Made by a program: the position numbers and the translations under genes
Shown here: piece by piece, positions 8,711 to 17,822 of the stretch
Numbering within the stretch: position 1 is the first letter of the stretch
How the letters are laid out: each line of letters begins with the position of its first letter
The notes under the pieces: generated by a model
Databases searched by the model: none
Told to the model about the DNA's origin: nothing
The model's input: only the letters and a program-made list of their open reading frames with translations
Source of the DNA: Pseudoduganella guangdongensis
GTDB taxonomy: Bacteria; Pseudomonadota; Gammaproteobacteria; Burkholderiales; Burkholderiaceae_D
Direction of reading: 5' to 3'
DNA: 64,000 nt
NCBI RefSeq assembly: GCF_009857475.1
Contig: NZ_WWCJ01000006.1
Span: 1 to 64,000, forward strand

Positions 8711-10660
8711 TCAGAAGCCGTAAGCGGCGCTGACGTAGTAGTTGCGGCCCAGCTCAAAGAAGCTGAAGTCCTTGCTCTTCTTCGACAGGTCGACGTTGCT
8801 CAGGTTTTTCACGCCGGTGCGCAGGGTCCAGTGCCGGCCCACCTTGCCCGACAAGCCCAGGTCGTAGCGCATATAGCCCGGCAGCTCCTTGTTGGAGTAG
8901 TACTGCTTGCCGGTGTAGTGCGCCACCAGCGAAGCCTGCACGCCCGGCATGGCGGTGTACGCCAGGCCCACGCGGCCGCTGTTTTCCGGGCGGTTGTCCA
9001 GCACCGTGGTGACGCCCTTCTCGTTGATGTAGTCGGCCTTCAGGTGGGTGAAGTTGCCGGACAGGGTGAGCGCGGGGTGCAGCTGCAGGCTGGCTTCCAG
9101 CTCAAGGCCCTTGGTCTTGGCCTGCGCCACGTTGACCCAACGGCGCGCGTTCTTCACCGGGTCGTAGGTGGCGACGATCATGTCCTCCACGTCGTTCTTA
9201 AACACCACGGCGGTCAGGTCCCAGCCCTTCTGGTGGAGCTCGAAGCCAGCCTCGTAGTTGGTGCTGGTTTCCGGCACCAGGTCCGGATTGCCGGCCAGGG
9301 TGCAACTGCCGCCGCAGCTGACGATGCGGTATTCCTTGCTCAGCTGGTAGGAGTCCGGCGCCTTGAAGGCCTTGCTGATGCCGCCCTTGACGGTCAGCGC
9401 ATCGCTGCCCTGCCACACCAGGTAGCCCTTGGGCGAGAAGTGGTTGCCGAACACGCTGTTGTCGTCGACGCGGCCGGCCAGGGTCAGGCGCAGGTCCTTG
9501 GCCAGGGCCAGTTCGTCTTCCACGAAGAAGGCCTTGCTGTCGGTGCCGACTTTGCCGGTATCGAGGTAGCTGGCGGCGTCGCGGATCACCTGGCGGCGCA
9601 GGTCGATGCCGGCGGTGACGGCGTTGATGCCGAGCGTGGTGTTGCCGTAGAACTTGGCGTAGGTGTTTTCTTCCTTCAGGGTGCGCTGCTGCGGCGCGTT
9701 GTAGCGCGTGTTGAAGTCCTGGATCTCCGCGTTCTCGCGCGTCAGGTAAGCCGTGGTGTTGCCCCAGCCCCAGTCGGCGCGGTGCGTCACGCCGTAGGTC
9801 TTGCGCTCAATCTCCTGGTCGCGGATGTCCTTGGTCTCGACATTGCGCTGCGGGTTGTAGGCGTAGTAGTACATCACGCGCGGACGCTTGTCCTGGTTGT
9901 AGCCCAGGTCGAAGTCGAGCGACTGGTTCTGCGCCAGTTGCCAGGTCAGGGTGCCGGTCAGGTTGCTGGCCTTTTTCTCCTCCAGGCGCGGGGTGCGGGT
10001 CTTGTCGCTGGCCGGCGCGCTCCACCAGGCGTCGCGGTCATAGCGCTCGCCGCCGATGGACAGGCTGAGCGTGTCGCTCAGGGCGCCCGCCGCGTGGGCG
10101 CCGACGCGCAACTGGTCGCCGTCGTAGCCGCTGCCGATGGTGCGGTATTCGCCGCTGACGCCGCCCTTCCATTCCCTGCTGGCCGGCCAGGTGATGATGT
10201 TGATGACGCCGCCCATGGCGTCCGAGCCGTACAGCGCCGCCATCGGGCCGCGCACGATTTCCACGCGCTTGATGCTGGACAGCGGGATCGAGCTGAAATC
10301 GAAATCGCCGCCGCGCCACAAGGCGCCACCGGACGACACGCGCTTGCCGTTCACCAGCATCAGGGTGTACTTGCCGCCCAGGCCGCGGATGCGGATTTCG
10401 TCGCGCCCGCTGTCGTCCACCTGGTTGTTTACGCCCACGCTGTCGCGCAGCAGGTCGGCCAGGCCGTTGGCCGGCGATTTGGCGATGTCTTCGGCGGTGA
10501 GGACGGTGGTGAAGGCCGGCGCGCCCGCCACGGTGTGGGCGCGCATGGAGGCGGTGACCACCACCACGCTGCCATCGGCGATGCCGCCGGCGTCGGCGGC
10601 GCATGCAGGAACCCCGAGTGCGGCCAGGCTGGCCGCGATAATTGTTTTTTGAATGGACAT
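8711..10660 (-). CDS. TonB-dependent siderophore/iron receptor
   Basis: This roughly 650-residue outer-membrane receptor has a signal peptide (MSIQKTIIAASLAALG, cleavage near ACAAD), a TonB-box-like 'VVVVTASM', a plug domain ('LADLLRDSVGVNN', 'IRGLGGKYTLMLVNGKRV', 'IKRVEIVRGPMAALYGSDAMGGVINIIT') and a 22-strand barrel ending in the aromatic Phe of 'YYVSAAYGF'. The overall type is FepA/CirA/BtuB-like. The ATG at 10660 is preferred over 10687 because the latter lies inside the Fur box and upstream of the predicted transcript start. It is the first gene of a four-gene operon. The ligand is likely a ferric siderophore. Confidence 0.93.
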   Translation of the reverse strand: MSIQKTIIAASLAALGVPACAADAGGIADGSVVVVTASMRAHTVAGAPAFTTVLTAEDIAKSPANGLADLLRDSVGVNNQVDDSGRDEIRIRGLGGKYTLMLVNGKRVSSGGALWRGGDFDFSSIPLSSIKRVEIVRGPMAALYGSDAMGGVINIITWPASREWKGGVSGEYRTIGSGYDGDQLRVGAHAAGALSDTLSLSIGGERYDRDAWWSAPASDKTRTPRLEEKKASNLTGTLTWQLAQNQSLDFDLGYNQDKRPRVMYYYAYNPQRNVETKDIRDQEIERKTYGVTHRADWGWGNTTAYLTRENAEIQDFNTRYNAPQQRTLKEENTYAKFYGNTTLGINAVTAGIDLRRQVIRDAASYLDTGKVGTDSKAFFVEDELALAKDLRLTLAGRVDDNSVFGNHFSPKGYLVWQGSDALTVKGGISKAFKAPDSYQLSKEYRIVSCGGSCTLAGNPDLVPETSTNYEAGFELHQKGWDLTAVVFKNDVEDMIVATYDPVKNARRWVNVAQAKTKGLELEASLQLHPALTLSGNFTHLKADYINEKGVTTVLDNRPENSGRVGLAYTAMPGVQASLVAHYTGKQYYSNKELPGYMRYDLGLSGKVGRHWTLRTGVKNLSNVDLSKKSKDFSFFELGRNYYVSAAYGF

Positions 10661-10685
10661 ATCATCACTGGAATAAGAATTGAAC

Positions 10686-10718
10686 ACAAATGATAATCAT
10701 TCGCATTCAAACATGCAA
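10686..10718 (-). promoter_or_regulatory. Fur-box promoter of the iron-uptake operon
   Basis: On the minus strand TTGCAT (10713-10718) and TATCAT (10690-10695) are separated by 17 bp and form a good sigma-70 promoter. A Fur box at 10686-10704 with the core TGATAATCATT covers the -10. It matches 11 consecutive bases of the 19-bp consensus, so Fur-Fe(II) would block the promoter. The predicted start near 10683 leaves a short leader to the ATG at 10660. Confidence 0.85.
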
Positions 10719-10760
10719 TGATTGCAACTGGAAAAAGTTAATCTGGGTTAAGATTTCCGC

Positions 10761-11660
10761 ATGGACCACATGCACCTGATGACCGTGTTTGTCGCCGTCG
10801 GCGAGCAGGAAAGCTTCGCCGCCGCCTCGCGCAGCCTGAATCTGTCGCCCGCCGCCATCACGCGCGCGGTGGCGGCGCTGGAGGAAAAGCTGGGCGCCCA
10901 GCTGCTGCAGCGCACCACCCGCCATGTGCGCCTGACCGAGGCCGGGCAGCGCTACCTGGATGATTGCCGCAGTATTTTGGCCAGCATTGAGGAAGCCAAC
11001 GATGCAGTGGCCGGCGGCGATACCACGCCCAAGGGCAAGCTGAACATCACCGCCTCGGTGCTGTTCGGGAAAGTCTTTGTCACGCCCTGCATCGTGCAGT
11101 ACCTGAAGGAATACCCGGAGGTCGACATCGCCGCCTACTTCCTCGACCGCCCGGTCAACCTGATTGAGGAAGGCATGGATGTTGCCGTGCGCCTGGGCCA
11201 CCTGTCCGACTCCAGCATGAAGGCGCTGCGCGTGGGACGCATGCGGCGCGTGCTGTGCGCGTCGCCGGAGTACCTGGCGCGGCATGGCGTACCGCAGCAT
11301 CCGTCCGATCTGGAGCGGCACAGCATCATCGCCGCCAGCCACCTCGCGCCGCGTGTCGAGTGGAAGTTCGGCCTCGGCGAAGACAGCCTCACGGTGCGCC
11401 TGAAACCGCGCCTGACCATCACCAGCATCGACTCCGCCATCCGCGCCGCGGTCGATGGGCTGGGCATCTGCCGCCTGCTGTCCTACCAGATGGCGGAGGA
11501 GCTGGCCGACGGCCGCTTGCGCATCATCCTGCCGGAGTATGAAGAGGAGCCGTGGCCGGTGCACATCCTGCACCGCGAGAGCAAGTACGGCTCTTCCAAG
11601 GTGCGCAAGTTCATCGACCTGCTGGCGCAGCAACTGCGCGCGCACCCGCACCTGAATTGA
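10761..11660 (+). CDS. LysR-family transcriptional regulator
   Basis: This 299-residue LysR-type protein has an N-terminal HTH (residues 4-63, 'FVAVGEQESFAAASRSLNLS', 'ITRAVAALEEKLGAQLLQRT') and a CrgA/DsdC-like effector domain with 'FLDRPVNLIEEGMDVAVRLG'. It is divergent from the Fur-boxed operon, 100 bp away, and upstream of a secreted hydrolase in the same direction. Either could be its target. The ATG at 10770 is a second possible start. Confidence 0.9.
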   Translation: MDHMHLMTVFVAVGEQESFAAASRSLNLSPAAITRAVAALEEKLGAQLLQRTTRHVRLTEAGQRYLDDCRSILASIEEANDAVAGGDTTPKGKLNITASVLFGKVFVTPCIVQYLKEYPEVDIAAYFLDRPVNLIEEGMDVAVRLGHLSDSSMKALRVGRMRRVLCASPEYLARHGVPQHPSDLERHSIIAASHLAPRVEWKFGLGEDSLTVRLKPRLTITSIDSAIRAAVDGLGICRLLSYQMAEELADGRLRIILPEYEEEPWPVHILHRESKYGSSKVRKFIDLLAQQLRAHPHLN

Positions 11661-11810
11661 GTGTGCGCAGAAGGTGCCTGTCGGGCGCCTTGTTCACACC
11701 GTGCGCGAGGCATCGCGTAGCGAAACAGTTTGTTTCTCCACGCATAGTTCCGGCCCCGGGCAGCGCTTCCTACAATCCACTCATCCCAACTCACTTTGAA
11801 GGAAGCGAAC

Positions 11811-12749
11811 ATGAAAACCTCTCACATCGCAGCGGCCCTGACCCTCGCCTTCGCTGGCGCCACCGCATCCGCCGCCACCGCCCCAACCGAGGTCAGCTAT
11901 CGCAGCGTGAAAGTCGATGGCATCAACATCTTCTACCGCGAAGCCGGCCCGAAAGACGCGCCGACCGTGCTGCTGCTGCACGGCTTCCCTACCTCCTCGC
12001 AGATGTTCCGCAACCTGATCCCGCAACTGGCCGAACGCTACCGTGTGATCGCCCCTGACTACCCTGGTTTCGGCCAGAGCGACGCACCGGCGTTGGACAA
12101 ATTCACCTACAGCTTCGACAACCTCGCCAGCGTGGTGGACAAGTTCACCACCGCCGTTGGCGCCAGCAAGTACGCCTTATACGTGCAAGACTACGGCGCC
12201 CCGATCGGCTTCCGCCTGGCCACCGCCCACCCCGAGCGCGTGTCGGCCATCGTGGTCCAGAATGGCAACGCCTATCACGAAGGCATCGACAACGCCTTCT
12301 GGGCGCCAATCAAGCTCTACTGGGCCGACAAGAGCGAAGCCAACGGCGCCAAGCTGAAACCCTTCCTCGAGATCGACGCCACCAAATGGCAATACACCCA
12401 CGGCGCGCGCGACGCCAGCAAGATCAGCCCCGACGCATGGACGGTGGACCAGGCCTACCTGGACCGCCCCGGCAACAAGGCAATCCAGCTCGAGCTGTTC
12501 TACAGCTACGGCAGCAACCCGGCGCGCTATCCGGAATGGCAAGCCTACTTCCGCAAGCACCAGCCGCCGATGCTGATCACCTGGGGCAAGAACGACCAGA
12601 TCTTCCCCGCCGCCGGCGCCACGCCTTACTTGCGCGACCTGCCGAAAGCCGAGCTGCACCTGCTCGACACCGGTCACTTCGCCCTGGAAGAAGATAGCGC
12701 GAAAATCGGCAAGCTGATGCGCGGCTTCCTCGACCGTAACGTCAAGTAA
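11811..12749 (+). CDS. Secreted alpha/beta hydrolase, epoxide hydrolase/haloalkane dehalogenase-like
   Basis: This 312-residue protein has a signal peptide ([16 protein letters not shown], cleavage near ASAAT) and an alpha/beta hydrolase fold. It shows '[21 protein letters not shown]', '[14 protein letters not shown]', a nucleophile elbow 'VQDYGAPIG' with Asp where esterases have Ser, 'WGKNDQIFP' and the His in '[12 protein letters not shown]'. An Asp nucleophile is typical of haloalkane dehalogenases and epoxide hydrolases, so a covalent alkyl-enzyme mechanism is likely. An AAGGAAG ribosome site supports this start. The substrate is unknown. Confidence 0.85.
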   Translation: MKTSHIAAALTLAFAGATASAATAPTEVSYRSVKVDGINIFYREAGPKDAPTVLLLHGFPTSSQMFRNLIPQLAERYRVIAPDYPGFGQSDAPALDKFTYSFDNLASVVDKFTTAVGASKYALYVQDYGAPIGFRLATAHPERVSAIVVQNGNAYHEGIDNAFWAPIKLYWADKSEANGAKLKPFLEIDATKWQYTHGARDASKISPDAWTVDQAYLDRPGNKAIQLELFYSYGSNPARYPEWQAYFRKHQPPMLITWGKNDQIFPAAGATPYLRDLPKAELHLLDTGHFALEEDSAKIGKLMRGFLDRNVK

Positions 12750-12831
12750 GCCAGCGCCGCGCGCCTTTGCGCGGCATCAAATACGCGCTGCGACGCGTGG
12801 CGAAAATGGTAGGATCCTTCCAGGAGCTGCC

Positions 12832-13017
12832 ATGGACGCCACGCCCCCACCCGAGCTCGCCAACCACGAGGAACGTATCACCAGGCTGGAGAACGCCATG
12901 AAGGTTGCACGAGGCGGTGGAAAAATCAACGCACGCATGGACGCCCAACACCACCTGATGGTCGCCCTTCAGGTCGCAATTCTTCTCGCGCTGATTGCAC
13001 TTTTGGCCCAAAGCTAA
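12832..13017 (+). CDS. Small protein with C-terminal TM helix
   Basis: This 61-residue ORF with an AGGAG ribosome site has an acidic, helix-forming N-terminus ('HEERITRLENAMK') and a single hydrophobic helix at about 43-58. The layout (short coiled coil plus terminal anchor) is a miniature of the 160-residue protein at 19227-19709. No family can be named with confidence. The good ribosome site and neighbouring small ORF argue that it is expressed. Confidence 0.55.
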   Translation: MDATPPPELANHEERITRLENAMKVARGGGKINARMDAQHHLMVALQVAILLALIALLAQS

Positions 13018-13028
13018 CGGAAGCGACC

Positions 13029-13190
13029 GTGGTCATTGTGATGGCACAGGAAACACAATTGCGGGCCGATTTCATTCGCCTCGATCCCAAAATCGATCGC
13101 GTCGCTACTGAACTGCGTCAACAAATCCACGAAGAGAAACTGCTTCCGCAGCCGCCCCCCGAAAACGAAAAAACCCTGCCAGATCAATGA
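13029..13190 (+). CDS. Possible small helical protein
   Basis: An ORF of 49-53 residues starts at GTG 13029 (GGAAG five bases upstream) or ATG 13041. It lies 11 bp after the previous small ORF and ends inside the tRNA terminator hairpin. The middle 'RADFIRLDPKIDRVATELRQ' has heptad-like spacing as in short coiled-coil proteins, and the tail is Pro-rich. It may be a real companion of the upstream ORF or a remnant of a longer coiled-coil gene. Confidence 0.35.
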   Translation: MVIVMAQETQLRADFIRLDPKIDRVATELRQQIHEEKLLPQPPPENEKTLPDQ

Positions 13191-13203
13191 CCTGGCAGGG
13201 TTT
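13171..13203 (-). terminator. Rho-independent terminator of the tRNA gene
   Basis: A perfect 12-bp stem (AAACCCTGCCAG and its complement) with a 9-base loop is followed on the minus strand by six T residues. It lies 11 bp downstream of the tRNA 3' end. It could also stop plus-strand transcripts of the small ORFs, though the T-run in that direction is short. Confidence 0.85.
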
Positions 13204-13213
13204 CTGTACGTCC

Positions 13214-13289
13214 TGGTGCCGGAGATAGGAATCGAACCTACGACCTTCTCATTACGAATGAGCTGCTCTACCAACTGAGCTACACCGGC
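13214..13289 (-). tRNA. tRNA-Thr (anticodon CGT)
   Basis: The 76-nt minus-strand gene reads GCCGGTG for the acceptor 5' half, has the D-arm GCTC...GAGC, an anticodon loop TTCGTAA and the T-loop TTCGATT, and ends with an encoded CCA. Anticodon CGT reads ACG (Thr). A T-T mismatch sits in the acceptor stem and a G-A pair at the base of the anticodon stem. It stands alone with its own promoter and terminator, and no integrase or attachment duplication is seen beside it. Confidence 0.95.
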
Positions 13290-13300
13290 AAAGAGTCCGG

Positions 13301-13329
13301 ATTATAACTAGCGGCTGGCAGGCACGCAA
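13301..13329 (-). promoter_or_regulatory. Sigma-70 promoter of tRNA-Thr
   Basis: On the minus strand TTGCGT (13324-13329) and a perfect TATAAT (13301-13306) are separated by 17 bp. Transcription would begin within about 5 bases of the mature tRNA 5' end. It lies between the tRNA and the stop of fbp. Confidence 0.8.
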
Positions 13330-13351
13330 GCGCGGGTTGCAATAATTGCAC

Positions 13352-14353
13352 TTACTCCTGGTGGTAGCTGGTCACCAGCGCCACTTCGTCGCGCGAGCCG
13401 AGGAAGACCGGCACGCGCTGGTGCAGCTTCTCCGGCTGGATGTCGAGGATGCGGCGCTTGCCGTCGGTCGCCATGCCGCCCGCCTGTTCCACAATGAAGG
13501 CCATCGGGTTCGCTTCGTACATCAGGCGCAGGCGGCCCGGCTTGGACGGGTCGCGCAGGTCGGCCGGGTACATGAAGATGCCGCCGCGGTTCAGGATGCG
13601 GTGCACGTCGGCCACCATGGAGGCGATCCAGCGCATATTGAAATCGGTGCCGCGCGGGCCGGTGGTGCCGGCCAGCAGTTCGCCGATGTAGCGCTGCACC
13701 GGCGCGTGCCAGTGGCGCTGGTTGGAGGCGTTGATGGCGAATTCCTTGGTCTTGGCCGGGATCTGCATATTGCGCTGGGTCAGCACCCACGAACCCATCT
13801 CGCGGTCCAGGGTGAAGCAGTTCACGCCGTTGCCGGTGGTGAGCACCAGCAGGGTTTGCGGGCCGTACACGGCGTAGCCGGCGGCCACTTGCTTGGCGCC
13901 CGGCTGCAGGAAGTCCTTCTCGGTCGGTTCGACCATGCCTTCCGGCGCCTTCAGCACGGAGAAGATGGTGCCGATGGAGACGTTGACGTCGATGTTGGAG
14001 GAGCCGTCCAGCGGGTCGAACACCAGCAGGTATTCGCCTTTCGGGTAGCGGTTCGGGATTGGGTGGATGTCTTCCATCTCTTCCGACGCCATGGCCGCCA
14101 GGTGGCCGCCCCACTCGTTCGCTTCCAGCAGGATTTCATTGGAGATCACGTCCAGCTTTTTCTGCACCTCGCCCTGCACGTTTTCGCTCTCCAGCGCGCC
14201 CAGCACTTCGCCCAGCGCGCCCTTGCCAACGCTGTGGGAAATGGTTTTGCAGGCGCGGCCCACCACCTCGATCAGCAGGCGCAGTTCGGCCGGGATCGAG
14301 TGGTGCAGGCGTTGTTCCTCAACGAGGTATTGGGTCAGGCTGATACGTTTCAT
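13352..14353 (-). CDS. fbp: Fructose-1,6-bisphosphatase, class I
   Basis: This 333-residue enzyme hydrolyses fructose 1,6-bisphosphate to fructose 6-phosphate in gluconeogenesis and the Calvin cycle. The metal-binding signature '[17 protein letters not shown]' and the active-site segment '[11 protein letters not shown]' mark class I FBPase, and the length is normal. The ATG at 14353 ([14 protein letters not shown]) is the usual family start. It lies 23 bp downstream of pepN on the same strand, so the two may share a transcript. Confidence 0.97.
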   Translation of the reverse strand: MKRISLTQYLVEEQRLHHSIPAELRLLIEVVGRACKTISHSVGKGALGEVLGALESENVQGEVQKKLDVISNEILLEANEWGGHLAAMASEEMEDIHPIPNRYPKGEYLLVFDPLDGSSNIDVNVSIGTIFSVLKAPEGMVEPTEKDFLQPGAKQVAAGYAVYGPQTLLVLTTGNGVNCFTLDREMGSWVLTQRNMQIPAKTKEFAINASNQRHWHAPVQRYIGELLAGTTGPRGTDFNMRWIASMVADVHRILNRGGIFMYPADLRDPSKPGRLRLMYEANPMAFIVEQAGGMATDGKRRILDIQPEKLHQRVPVFLGSRDEVALVTSYHQE

Positions 14354-14376
14354 GGTTTCCCTAGTGAGTTGAATTC

Positions 14377-17019
14377 TTAGTTTGCCAGCGCCTTGCTGAC
14401 GACTTCCATCACATCGTTCGACAGCGGCGTGGTGGCGGCGACTTTTTCCAGCGCGTGGCGCATATGGATTTGCAGCGCCGGCGCGTACCGGCGCCAGCGG
14501 TCCATGCTGCGCGCCAGGCGCGCCGCCACTTGCGGGTTCAGGGCGTCGAGCTTGATCACATGCTCGGCCCAGAACTCGTAAGCGCTGCCGTCCACGGTGT
14601 GGAACTGCGACGGGTTGTTGTTGCAGAAGCTGAACAGCAAGCTGCGCGCGCGGTTCGGGTTCTTCAGGGTGAAGGCGGGATGCTTCATCAGCTCGCGCAC
14701 CTTGGCCACATTGGTGTGCGGCGCGGAGCCCTGCATGGCGAACCATTTGTCCACCACCAGCGCTTCGCCCTTGAAGTCCTTGTAGAAGGCGTCGAGCTGC
14801 TTGCCGGCGTCGGCGCCGCTGTGGATCAGGGCCGACAGCGCGGCGGCGCGGTCGGTCATATTGCTGGCGGCGGCGAACTGCTCGCCGGCCAGCTTCACCG
14901 CGTCCGCGTTCGGCTGCACCAGCAGGTAGGCCAGCGCCACGTTTTTCAGGCCGCGCTTGCCGGCCGATACGGCGTCCGGGCTGTACGGGCCGGGCGTGGC
15001 GTTGGCGGCGTACACCTGCAGCAGTTCGGCGCGCAGGGCGCCGCCGATCGCATGGCGCATGAACTGGCGCGCGCTGTGGATCGCCTGCGGGTGCACCACC
15101 TCCATCTGCTCGGCGATGATGGTTTCCGACGGCAGGATCAGGCATTGCTCGCGGAAGGCGGCATCCAGCGCGCTGTCGGTCAGTAGCGCACGCAGGGCGG
15201 CGATATAGGTGTCGTCCAGCTTGAGCGGCTGGCCGTCCAGCACCGCCTGCGCCAGCGCCAGCAGGCGCTCCATGGCCAGGCGCTGGCCGGCTTCCCAGCG
15301 GTTGACCGGGTCGCTGTCGTAGCGGAACAGGTGCAGCAGCTCGTCGTCGCTGTACGGGTACTGCAGCACCACCGGCGCCGAGAAGTCGCGCAGGATGGAC
15401 GGCACCGGCGCCTCGGCCACGCCTTCAAAGCGGAAGGTCTGTTCGGCCGCGGTCAGCTCCAGCACGGTGGTCGTGCCAAGCGCCTTGCCGCCCACCAGCA
15501 GCGGCAGGTCCCGGCCGTCGCGCCCCAGCAAACCCACCGCCACCGGAATGTGGAAAGGCAGCTTCTTGGCCTGGCCCGGCGTGGCGGGGCAGGACTGGCG
15601 CAGGGTCAGCTCGTACACCTGTTGGGCGGCGTCGTGGCGGCCGCTGGCGGCCAGCACCGGCGTGCCGGCCTGGCTGTACCAGCGCTCGAACTGCTGCAGG
15701 TCGCGCTGGTTGGCGTCCGCCATGGCGGCGCGGAAATCGTCGCACTGCACGGCCTGGCCGTCATGCCGTTCGAAATACAAGTCCATGCCCTTGCGGAAGC
15801 CTTCACGGCCCAGCAAGGTCTGGTACATGCGCACCACTTCCGCGCCCTTCTCGTAAATCGTGACCGTATAGAAGTTGTTGATCTCGACGAAGGAGTCGGG
15901 GCGCACCGGGTGCGCCATCGGGCCCGCGTCCTCCGGGAACTGGGCCTGGCGCAAGGTGCGCACCTGGTCGATGCGGGTCACGGCGCGGCCGCTGTCGGTG
16001 CCGATCATGTCGGAGGAGAATTCCTGGTCGCGGAACACGGTCAGGCCTTCCTTCAGCGACAGCTGGAACCAGTCGCGGCACGTCACGCGGTTGCCGGTCC
16101 AGTTGTGGAAGTACTCGTGGCCCACCACCGCTTCGATGCCGGAGTAGTCGATATCGGTCGCGGTGCGCGGATTGGCCAGCACGAACTTGGTGTTGAAGAT
16201 GTTCAGGCCCTTGTTCTCCATGGCGCCCATATTGAAGTCGCCCACGGCCACGATCATGAAGCGGTCCAGGTCCAGCTCCAGGCCCCAGCGCTCCTCGTCC
16301 CAGCGGATCGAGTTCTTGAGCGACTGCATGGCGTAGTCGGTCTTATCCAGGTTGCCGTCTTCCACCCACACCTGCAGCAGCACTTCGCGGCCGGACTTCA
16401 GGGTGAAGGTCTCCTCCTGGCACACCAGGCGCGCCGCCACCAGGGCGAACAGGTAGGACGGCTTCTTGAACGGGTCTTCCCATTTGGCGTAGTGGCGGCC
16501 GTCGCCCAGGTCGCCCTCTTCCAGCAGGTTGCCGTTGGAGAGCAGCACCGGGTACTGCTCCTTGTCGGCGCGCAGCATCACGGTGTAGCGCGCCATCACG
16601 TCCGGCCGGTCGGGGAAGTAGGTGATGCGGCGGAAGCCCTCCGCCTCGCACTGGGTATAGAAGCCGCTGCCCGAGGTGTACAGGCCGGACAGGGTGGTGT
16701 TCTCGGCCGGCACGCAGGTGGTTTCAATTTCCAGCAGCACCTCGGCCGGGGCGTTGCGGATGGTCAGCGTGTTGTTGGCCACGATGTACTGGCTGGGCTG
16801 CAGCGCCACGCCGTTCATGCGCAGCGCCACCAGCTCGATCGCCTCGCCATGCAGCACCAGGTCGCGGCTCTTGCCGGCCGGGTTGCGGCGCAGCTGGACG
16901 CGGTTGGCGACCACGGTGCATTCCGGATCCAGGTCGAAGCCCAGTTCCACGGTCTCCACCAGGTAGCTGGGCGGGGTGTAATCTTTGCGGTAAATCGTTT
17001 GCGGGCTGTCGGTGCGCAT
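14377..17019 (-). CDS. pepN: Aminopeptidase N
   Basis: This 880-residue M1 zinc aminopeptidase trims N-terminal residues from peptides in the cytoplasm. It has the exopeptidase motif '[12 protein letters not shown]', the zinc site HEYFH with the third ligand Glu in '[13 protein letters not shown]', and a long C-terminal helical domain. The length matches the 870-residue E. coli enzyme. The ATG at 17019 ([14 protein letters not shown]) is the normal family start; a TTG at 17040 is also in frame. It is divergent from the DUF4136 lipoprotein gene. Confidence 0.97.
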   Translation of the reverse strand: MRTDSPQTIYRKDYTPPSYLVETVELGFDLDPECTVVANRVQLRRNPAGKSRDLVLHGEAIELVALRMNGVALQPSQYIVANNTLTIRNAPAEVLLEIETTCVPAENTTLSGLYTSGSGFYTQCEAEGFRRITYFPDRPDVMARYTVMLRADKEQYPVLLSNGNLLEEGDLGDGRHYAKWEDPFKKPSYLFALVAARLVCQEETFTLKSGREVLLQVWVEDGNLDKTDYAMQSLKNSIRWDEERWGLELDLDRFMIVAVGDFNMGAMENKGLNIFNTKFVLANPRTATDIDYSGIEAVVGHEYFHNWTGNRVTCRDWFQLSLKEGLTVFRDQEFSSDMIGTDSGRAVTRIDQVRTLRQAQFPEDAGPMAHPVRPDSFVEINNFYTVTIYEKGAEVVRMYQTLLGREGFRKGMDLYFERHDGQAVQCDDFRAAMADANQRDLQQFERWYSQAGTPVLAASGRHDAAQQVYELTLRQSCPATPGQAKKLPFHIPVAVGLLGRDGRDLPLLVGGKALGTTTVLELTAAEQTFRFEGVAEAPVPSILRDFSAPVVLQYPYSDDELLHLFRYDSDPVNRWEAGQRLAMERLLALAQAVLDGQPLKLDDTYIAALRALLTDSALDAAFREQCLILPSETIIAEQMEVVHPQAIHSARQFMRHAIGGALRAELLQVYAANATPGPYSPDAVSAGKRGLKNVALAYLLVQPNADAVKLAGEQFAAASNMTDRAAALSALIHSGADAGKQLDAFYKDFKGEALVVDKWFAMQGSAPHTNVAKVRELMKHPAFTLKNPNRARSLLFSFCNNNPSQFHTVDGSAYEFWAEHVIKLDALNPQVAARLARSMDRWRRYAPALQIHMRHALEKVAATTPLSNDVMEVVSKALAN

Positions 17020-17183
17020 GGTTTGGGCGAACAAGGACAAAGAAGGCTATTTTACCAATACCGGCCACGGCTTACGCCCGATTCTTTTCCGCTCTCCCTT
17101 TGGGGGTAACATTCTGTAATAATTAGGCGAAAGGCATGTTGCCGGATTAAACTGACCTGTGAGTGTTGATAAGGAGCTTTGCC

Positions 17184-17822
17184 ATGAGAGCGCTAGCCAT
17201 CCTGGTGGCAGCCACCACCCTGTTGCTGAGCGGTTGCGCCACGACCTTGCGCAGCGACGTTACCGTGTTCCATCAGTGGCCCGGCGACTTGCAGGAAAAA
17301 TCATACGTCTTTGAGGCCCCGCCGCCCGGCGAGGACACGCTGGAATACCGCAGCTACCAGAACCTGGTCAGCGGCGAGCTGGCCAAGCTGGGCTTCAGCC
17401 AGGCCGCCAGCGCGCGCGACGCCCAGTTGAGCGTGGGCATGCAATTCACCACCGTGGACCGCCCGGTCAAAGTGCTGACCGCGACCGACCCGTGGATGAT
17501 GCGCGCCGGTCCCTGGGGTTATCCGCGCTGGGGCTATTACCCCTACCGCTATCGCTACTATGGCTTCTACCACCGTCCCTTCTACGACCCCTGGTTGTGG
17601 GGCCCGATGGAGTTCCGCGAAACGGTGCAGCACAACTACGACCGCCACCTGCGCGTCACCATCAATAGCCTGAACGGCAAAAAGCTGTTCGACGTGACGG
17701 TGCAAAACACCAGCCGCCGCCAATCGACGCCGCAAGTGATGCCGCTGCTGGTGCAAAGCGCCTTCACCGGCTTCCCGGGCGAGAGCGGCAAGGCCAGGCG
17801 CGTAGAACTTGAGCTCCAATAA
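17184..17822 (+). CDS. DUF4136-type lipoprotein
   Basis: This 212-residue envelope lipoprotein has signal peptide MRALAILVAATTLLLSG and lipobox LLSGC. It looks like the DUF4136 family ('YRSYQNLVSGELAKLGFSQ', 'DAQLSVGMQF'). A central stretch is strikingly Tyr/Trp/Arg/Pro rich ('GYPRWGYYPYRYRYYGFY'). An AAGGAGC ribosome site precedes the ATG. Its last codons overlap the start of the C13 peptidase gene, suggesting coupled translation. The function of the family is unknown. Confidence 0.85.
   Translation: MRALAILVAATTLLLSGCATTLRSDVTVFHQWPGDLQEKSYVFEAPPPGEDTLEYRSYQNLVSGELAKLGFSQAASARDAQLSVGMQFTTVDRPVKVLTATDPWMMRAGPWGYPRWGYYPYRYRYYGFYHRPFYDPWLWGPMEFRETVQHNYDRHLRVTINSLNGKKLFDVTVQNTSRRQSTPQVMPLLVQSAFTGFPGESGKARRVELELQ

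Noticed and set aside
13214-13289. tRNA-Thr as an integration site of a genomic island
   Set aside because: No integrase, no partial tRNA duplicate, and fbp and pepN on one side and small ORFs on the other are not phage-like.
14354-15145. Upstream extension of fbp into pepN
   Set aside because: The extra 264 residues are an out-of-frame reading of pepN; the ATG at 14353 gives the standard FBPase length.
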